64,000 nt of DNA from the NCBI RefSeq assembly GCF_932526225.1, contig NC_064037.1, positions 13,219,703 through 13,283,702 on the forward strand. The letters are read 5' to 3'. Positions 59,601 through 64,000 of the stretch are shown here, in pieces. Within the stretch, counting starts at the first letter, position 1; every line of letters begins with the position of its first letter. A program made the translations under genes and the position numbers. The notes beneath the pieces were generated by a model. That model did no database searches. It had not been told where the DNA came from and saw only the letters and a list, made by a program, of their open reading frames with translations. Origin of the DNA: Nematostella vectensis. Taxonomy: Eukaryota; Cnidaria; Anthozoa; Actiniaria; Edwardsiidae.

Positions 59601-59866
59601 ATTGATACTCAATTGCCCTGAAGAACTAAGTCTTATTAAAGACGAAAATTTGGCAGAGTCGATTTCCAGTTTTTGGTGTATTGTATTCAATTAAATATTA
59701 CATATCTTGATGATGACATGGGTTGCCTGTGTTTTTTAGGAGAGTAACCAGGCCTTCACCACTCGTGATGGCACGACTTTCTTTTCTCTCTAAAAATATG
59801 GACAGAAAATGAATCGTTTATATTTTAGAACAGCCAACAGCAAGCTTAAATATTCGCAAGCGTGTT
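56673..59866. other. Intergenic region between the divergent coiled-coil and SPNS1 genes
   Basis: The left end should contain a 5'-UTR exon of the coiled-coil gene and its promoter. The right end should contain the SPNS1 promoter. Open frames at 57239-57502 and 58881-59147 are short with no recognisable family. No RNA gene or large repeat seen. Confidence 0.5.
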
Positions 59867-62800
59867 ATGTCTGTTAAGGAAAACCTTAATGAATCGCTAT
59901 TAGCTAACGAGGTAGCAAGCACAGACCAAACGCGAAGCCCAACTTCTGGAAATTCATCGGAAATCATGGCCTCTCGCTTTGTTTGTGGCGGACCAAATTT
60001 CACCGTTGCCGTTCTGTTTTTCATAAATTTATTGAATTACATGGACCGCTTCACGATTGTAGGTAAGTTGTGTGCGCCTTTGTTGCAGCATTAAGAAAAC
60101 AAAAAAAGAATAACTTAACACCTCCTCTCCCGAGAACAAATTGATTTTTGAGTAAGTTAATGCTTAAAATTTCAGTTTCAAAGACTCATGTAGGAAATAA
60201 GCTGCTTAAATTTCACTTTTCAAACGAGGTGCATTAAAGAAAACAGACAAAAAATTGCGTAATATTTCTTTTTACAGCTCATTCATTTGTACATAGAGTA
60301 TAAAGTAACATAGACAAACAATTACATATACCGTTACATTGTAACGCATACAGTATTTTTTGAGGTATAATATAAACTTAAGTAATGCCTGATTTTTAGG
60401 TCATTTTCCGAAATAAAAGTAAGAAATAAAAAAATATTTGACAAAAATCCTAGATGAGAAGTATATTGAAAAATAATTGTTACGTTCGCTTAGTAGGCAT
60501 TGAAAACAAGTAGTCTTGTTTCTTACCCGAAACTTTCACGACATGCTCTTCAGACTTTGACAATGATTTAAATTGACGCCTCGCAGAGTTCAAATAACTT
60601 GACTAACTTATTTTTTCGGGTTGAAATACTCAAGAGCTTTCTATATTCTTTAGTATTATGCAAATTTTAACCTCTCAAACAGGAATTCTCATGTATAATA
60701 CACACCCCGATTTTGGAGGTCGTTTTTGCATGAAAAAAGTGCATATTATACATGATTTAAATTGACGCCTCGCAGAGTTCAAATAACTTGACTAACTTAT
60801 TTTTTCGGGTTGAAATACTCAAGAGCTTTCTATATTCTTTAGTATTATGCAAATTTTAACCTCTCAAACAGGAATTCTCATGTATAATACACACCCCGAT
60901 TTTGGAGGTCGTTTTTGCATGAAAAAAGTGCATATTATACATGAGTAAATACAGTACACTTGGTGAATTATGCATTGTGTGTTTGATATTGTTCCTGGTT
61001 GGTGTCAATCATCTGGTTTCCATGGTGATATATGAATGCAGTTTTCTTGCCAAATCTAGGTGTCAGTCAACAGGTTTCCATGGCAATGTGTTGATTTCGA
61101 AGACCAGTGTTCTTTAATACCTTTGGTATTTTGAATGCAGTGGTAGTTGGTTTCTATATAGTTTGTCAGGTTACTGTCACAAAACATTGGTGTGTTATTT
61201 TTTGCCTTGTAGGTGTTCTTTCATCCATTCAGAAATACTTTGATGAGGAGGAAAACTCTGTTGCCGGACTTTTACAGACCGTGTTTGTCTGTAGTTATAT
61301 GGTTTTTGCACCCATATTTGGTTACCTTGGTGATCGACTGCGACGTAAATATCTTATGGCCCTAGGTATACTTGTCTGGTCTGGGACTGTGTTTGCCAGC
61401 ACCTTGCTGGATCAGGATGTAAGTAAAGATTAGCACTGAGCACTTAGTTTAGTATCTGTATTATTTCATATAATATGTATTATATTTGTGCAATATTTTT
61501 ATGTTGCTTACTTCGTAATGAATCATAGGACTACTGGTACTTCCTACTTTTGAGGGGTGTGGTCGGTATTGGAGAAGCTAGTTACTCCACAATGGCGCCT
61601 ACCATCATTGGGGACCTCTTCACTGGAGATATGAGAACTAAGATGTTGAGCATATTTTACTTTGCCATCCCTGTTGGCAGGTATTTTCCATGTTGTAATA
61701 TTATCATTATCATCATGAGCAACATCATCATCAATATACAATCACCATTTTCATCATCAGCATCATCATATCACCATCATCATCATCATCATCTCACTTG
61801 CACCATCATTGCCAGGGGTTGCATTAGGCTCCGGTGGATGGCAGAACCACCAGCTATTTTCCACCACACAGACAACAACGATAAAAAAACATATATGGTT
61901 ACAACATTCATCAATAATCACCATCAACTGTTGATATCATGTCATCACTACAACCAACACCATCATCATTAGCAACACTGCTTTTAGTTCTAGTGACATG
62001 TTTTTTGTTAATAATTTTTTTAGCATATAAATCCTAGGCTTTTTTTTTGTAGAACACAGGTTTATATTATTGCTTTGATTCCTTCCAAGTATGTACTATA
62101 TCTCAGTGTGTATTTTTTTTCTCCAGTGGCCTTGGCTATGTTGTAGGTTCTAAAGTAGCTCATGCTTTAGGAAGTTGGCAATGGGGAATGAGGGTCACCC
62201 CTGTGCTGGGTGTGGCATGTGTGCTTCTCTGTCTCTTTGTAGTACATGAGCCACCTAGGGGAGCTATTGAACGAGGCTTCAACCCCAACCTTCTGTCCGC
62301 CTCAACTGTGCATCAGAGTACCAGTTACTGGGATGATTTAAAGTACCTCTTCAAAGTGTAAGTAAACCAAAGAAACCATGAAGAACAAACTCTGAAAATG
62401 TGATAAATCACAGGAGAAAGGCACAAGGAAAAGCATTTACTCCCCTCAAGTTTTTCTGATAATATTGCTTCTGATCCATATATTGTCATGGTTTGGTCTT
62501 TCAGGAAAAGTTTTATCTGGTTAGACCTGGGATTCACTTGTGTGGCTTTCGTTACCGGTTCTCTTGCTTTCTGGGCACCTAAGTTCCTCTACTATGCTGC
62601 AAAGATGCAAGACCTGCATTTAAGAAAAGATGAGTGAGTTCCCTAAACCTGCATTTACTGGCAACACTTTAAAAATAAATTAGTTATTCAATAACCATTT
62701 TGCCAATCGGGTGAATGGATATGGTTAAGATGATAGGTTTTCATAGCATGAAAACTACACTAGATTCTAAAAGCGAGGGGATGGAATTTCACTCCCAGAG

Positions 62801-63748
62801 GAAAGTGGGATTGAATAGAGCTTACTTCATTAGTGAGATTTATAAAAAGATCTCTCCTCGTTATGACTTTTATATAATAATAATAATAGCGAAGATAAGC
62901 CATTGATAACAACAAATTACAAAACACCAGTAAACAGCAAAAGACATGAACAAAACTAAAATATTACAAGACTTAGCTGCTTTTTGACAATGTTTCAATC
63001 TTCTACCCAGAGATCTTACTGACTACTCATTCATGAGCGCAGAGTGCTGCATAAATTCCCAGCACCTTGCCTTGCAAGTTTATTTACTTGTGATTCTGGA
63101 ATAAGATAATGATTAGAATAGAAAAAGCGCATGTTCATTTATCCCGCGTTCCCATTCCGGAATGGAATGAAGGCCATTCCACCCATTCTACTACCTGTAG
63201 TAGAATGACTCGAATGCCATTCTGAACATTCTCTACCGACCATTCCCATTCCAGAATCATCTGAGCTTTAGGTTCAGAATACGGTATAAGCCTACAACAT
63301 TATAGGCCTACAACTGTTTGTAGCCCTCCGAATATAAGCTTAAACTGCATGCTGTTCTCTTCCACAGCATCACCTTCAACTTTGGCCTGATCACGTGTGC
63401 TGCAGGCATCGTCGGGGTGTGGCTGGGGGCGGAGCTAGCTCGACGCTGGAGGGTCTACAACAAAAGGGCGGATGCCCTTATTTGTGCCATAGGCCTTATT
63501 GGCTGTACACCTTTCCTTTATCTTGCAATTGTATTCGCCCATAAGAGCCTTGTTTCTGCATATGTAAGTAGACAGAACATCTTTTTGTGGTATTCAATTG
63601 TGATCAAGTTTATCAAATCAAGTAATATTTTAATATTTAAAAATATCAGGTCATCATTAATTATGTTGTATGTTGTTGACAGGTGACAGTATTCATTGGT
63701 GAAGTTCTCCTCTGCATGAACTGGGCTCCTGTGGGGGACATGGTGCTG
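59867..63748 (+). CDS. SPNS1: Spinster-like lysosomal/late-endosomal MFS transporter, 5' part
   Basis: Exons: 59867-60062, 61213-61418, 61529-61680, 62127-62357, 62505-62633, 63368-63563, 63683-63748, then off the right edge. 392 codons are present and all phases join. A polar N-terminal tail of about 45 residues precedes TM1 ([16 protein letters not shown]). Next come [20 protein letters not shown], the MFS loop motif [59 protein letters not shown] and NFGLITC. These match SPNS1 closely from memory ([36 protein letters not shown]). SPNS1 exports lysophospholipids from lysosomes in vertebrates. SPNS2 exports sphingosine-1-phosphate. The call as SPNS1 rather than SPNS2/3 rests on motif recall. 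About a quarter of the protein is missing. Confidence 0.93.
60563..60940. repeat. 189-bp tandem duplication in SPNS1 intron 1
   Basis: Copies 60563-60751 and 60752-60940 appear identical, from ATGATTTAAATTGACGCCTC to AAGTGCATATTATAC. Each ends with a hairpin (TCATGTATAATACAC … GTGCATATTATACATGA), which may itself be a small foldback element. The lack of divergence suggests a recent event or an assembly duplication. Confidence 0.93.
61685..61975. repeat. CAT/ATC-rich low-complexity region in SPNS1 intron 3
   Basis: Irregular ATCATC/CATCAC repeats follow the donor of exon 61529-61680 directly. The frame that runs on from the exon translates to His/Ile-rich filler and is not coding. Confidence 0.8.
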
Positions 63749-63786
63749 GTACGTATGGATAAAACAGTTTGAAAAGATGTATACCG

Positions 63787-63900
63787 CAGGCCCGTAGCCA
63801 GGGAGGGTTCGGAAGAACCACCCCTCTTGACTGGAAGGTCCGCTCTAATGAAGGAAAATTGACCCTCCCCCCCCTCCTCAAAATCCTGACCATGGGTCTA
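63787..63900. mobile_element. Short MITE of the CAGGCCCGTAGCCAGG family
   Basis: The left end is CAGGCCCGTAGCCAGG with a G-rich follow-up. The right end AAAATCCTGACCATGGGTCT is a decayed inverted copy. It shares AAGGTCCGCT with the 3634-3955 element. It lies in an SPNS1 intron. Confidence 0.65.
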
Positions 63901-64000
63901 TTCTATACTGTAATTACTTGAATAAGCATCTCCCTTAAATTAGTGCCTCATGAAATAAGTGCCTTGTCTTGTAGGATAAAATATCAATAAACACCTCCCC

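Noticed and set aside
61550..61972. 140-codon frame continuing past SPNS1 exon 3
   Set aside because: The spliced exon ends at 61680 with a GT donor, and the next exon restores SGLGY. The extension is His/Ile filler from CAT repeats.

Overview
The window looks like genomic DNA from an early-branching animal, most likely a cnidarian such as a sea anemone. This is an inference from intron-rich animal genes with GT-AG introns, an AT-rich background, a phytochelatin synthase, and many short inverted-repeat elements with poly-G/poly-C cores. The species cannot be fixed from the sequence alone. Exons were assembled by hand from splice sites, reading-frame phase and remembered family motifs. No alignment was run.

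Layout: (1) 279-2322, minus, the first two coding exons of a MUL1/MAPL mitochondrial E3 ligase, running off the left edge. (2) 2735-2842, minus, an intron-containing tRNA-Ile(UAU). (3) 7043-15854, minus, a TBC1D10 (EPI64)-type Rab GTPase-activating protein, eleven exons assembled, extreme C terminus uncertain. (4) 17789-18772, minus, a phytochelatin synthase with no intron in its coding sequence. (5) 20967-33696, plus, a complete NADPH-cytochrome P450 reductase (POR), 664 residues. (6) 38770-56672, minus, a 1318-residue coiled-coil protein in 28 coding exons that I cannot name. (7) 59867-63748, plus, the first seven exons of a Spinster (SPNS1-like) lysosomal transporter, running off the right edge. 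PCS/POR and coiled-coil/SPNS1 are head-to-head pairs.

Between and inside the genes lie at least seven large minisatellites (unit 20-42 bp, up to about 4 kb) and roughly ten small inverted-repeat transposable elements. One of these (36112-37258) sits inside a minisatellite with a clean 5-bp target duplication.

The most unusual signal is recurrent. Tandem repeats were repeatedly born across exon 3' ends, so each unit carries exon sequence plus the 5' splice site (GT donor). This is clear at 42430, 43010, 45508 and 12508, visible in decayed form at 31418, and present with little exon sequence at 49500. A related 206-bp duplication at 51604-52015 made a second copy of a 45-nt exon. Several duplications (57, 69 and 45 nt) keep frame and could feed alternative protein isoforms. 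POR also has a 99-nt stop-free intron (27884-27982) that resembles an exitron.
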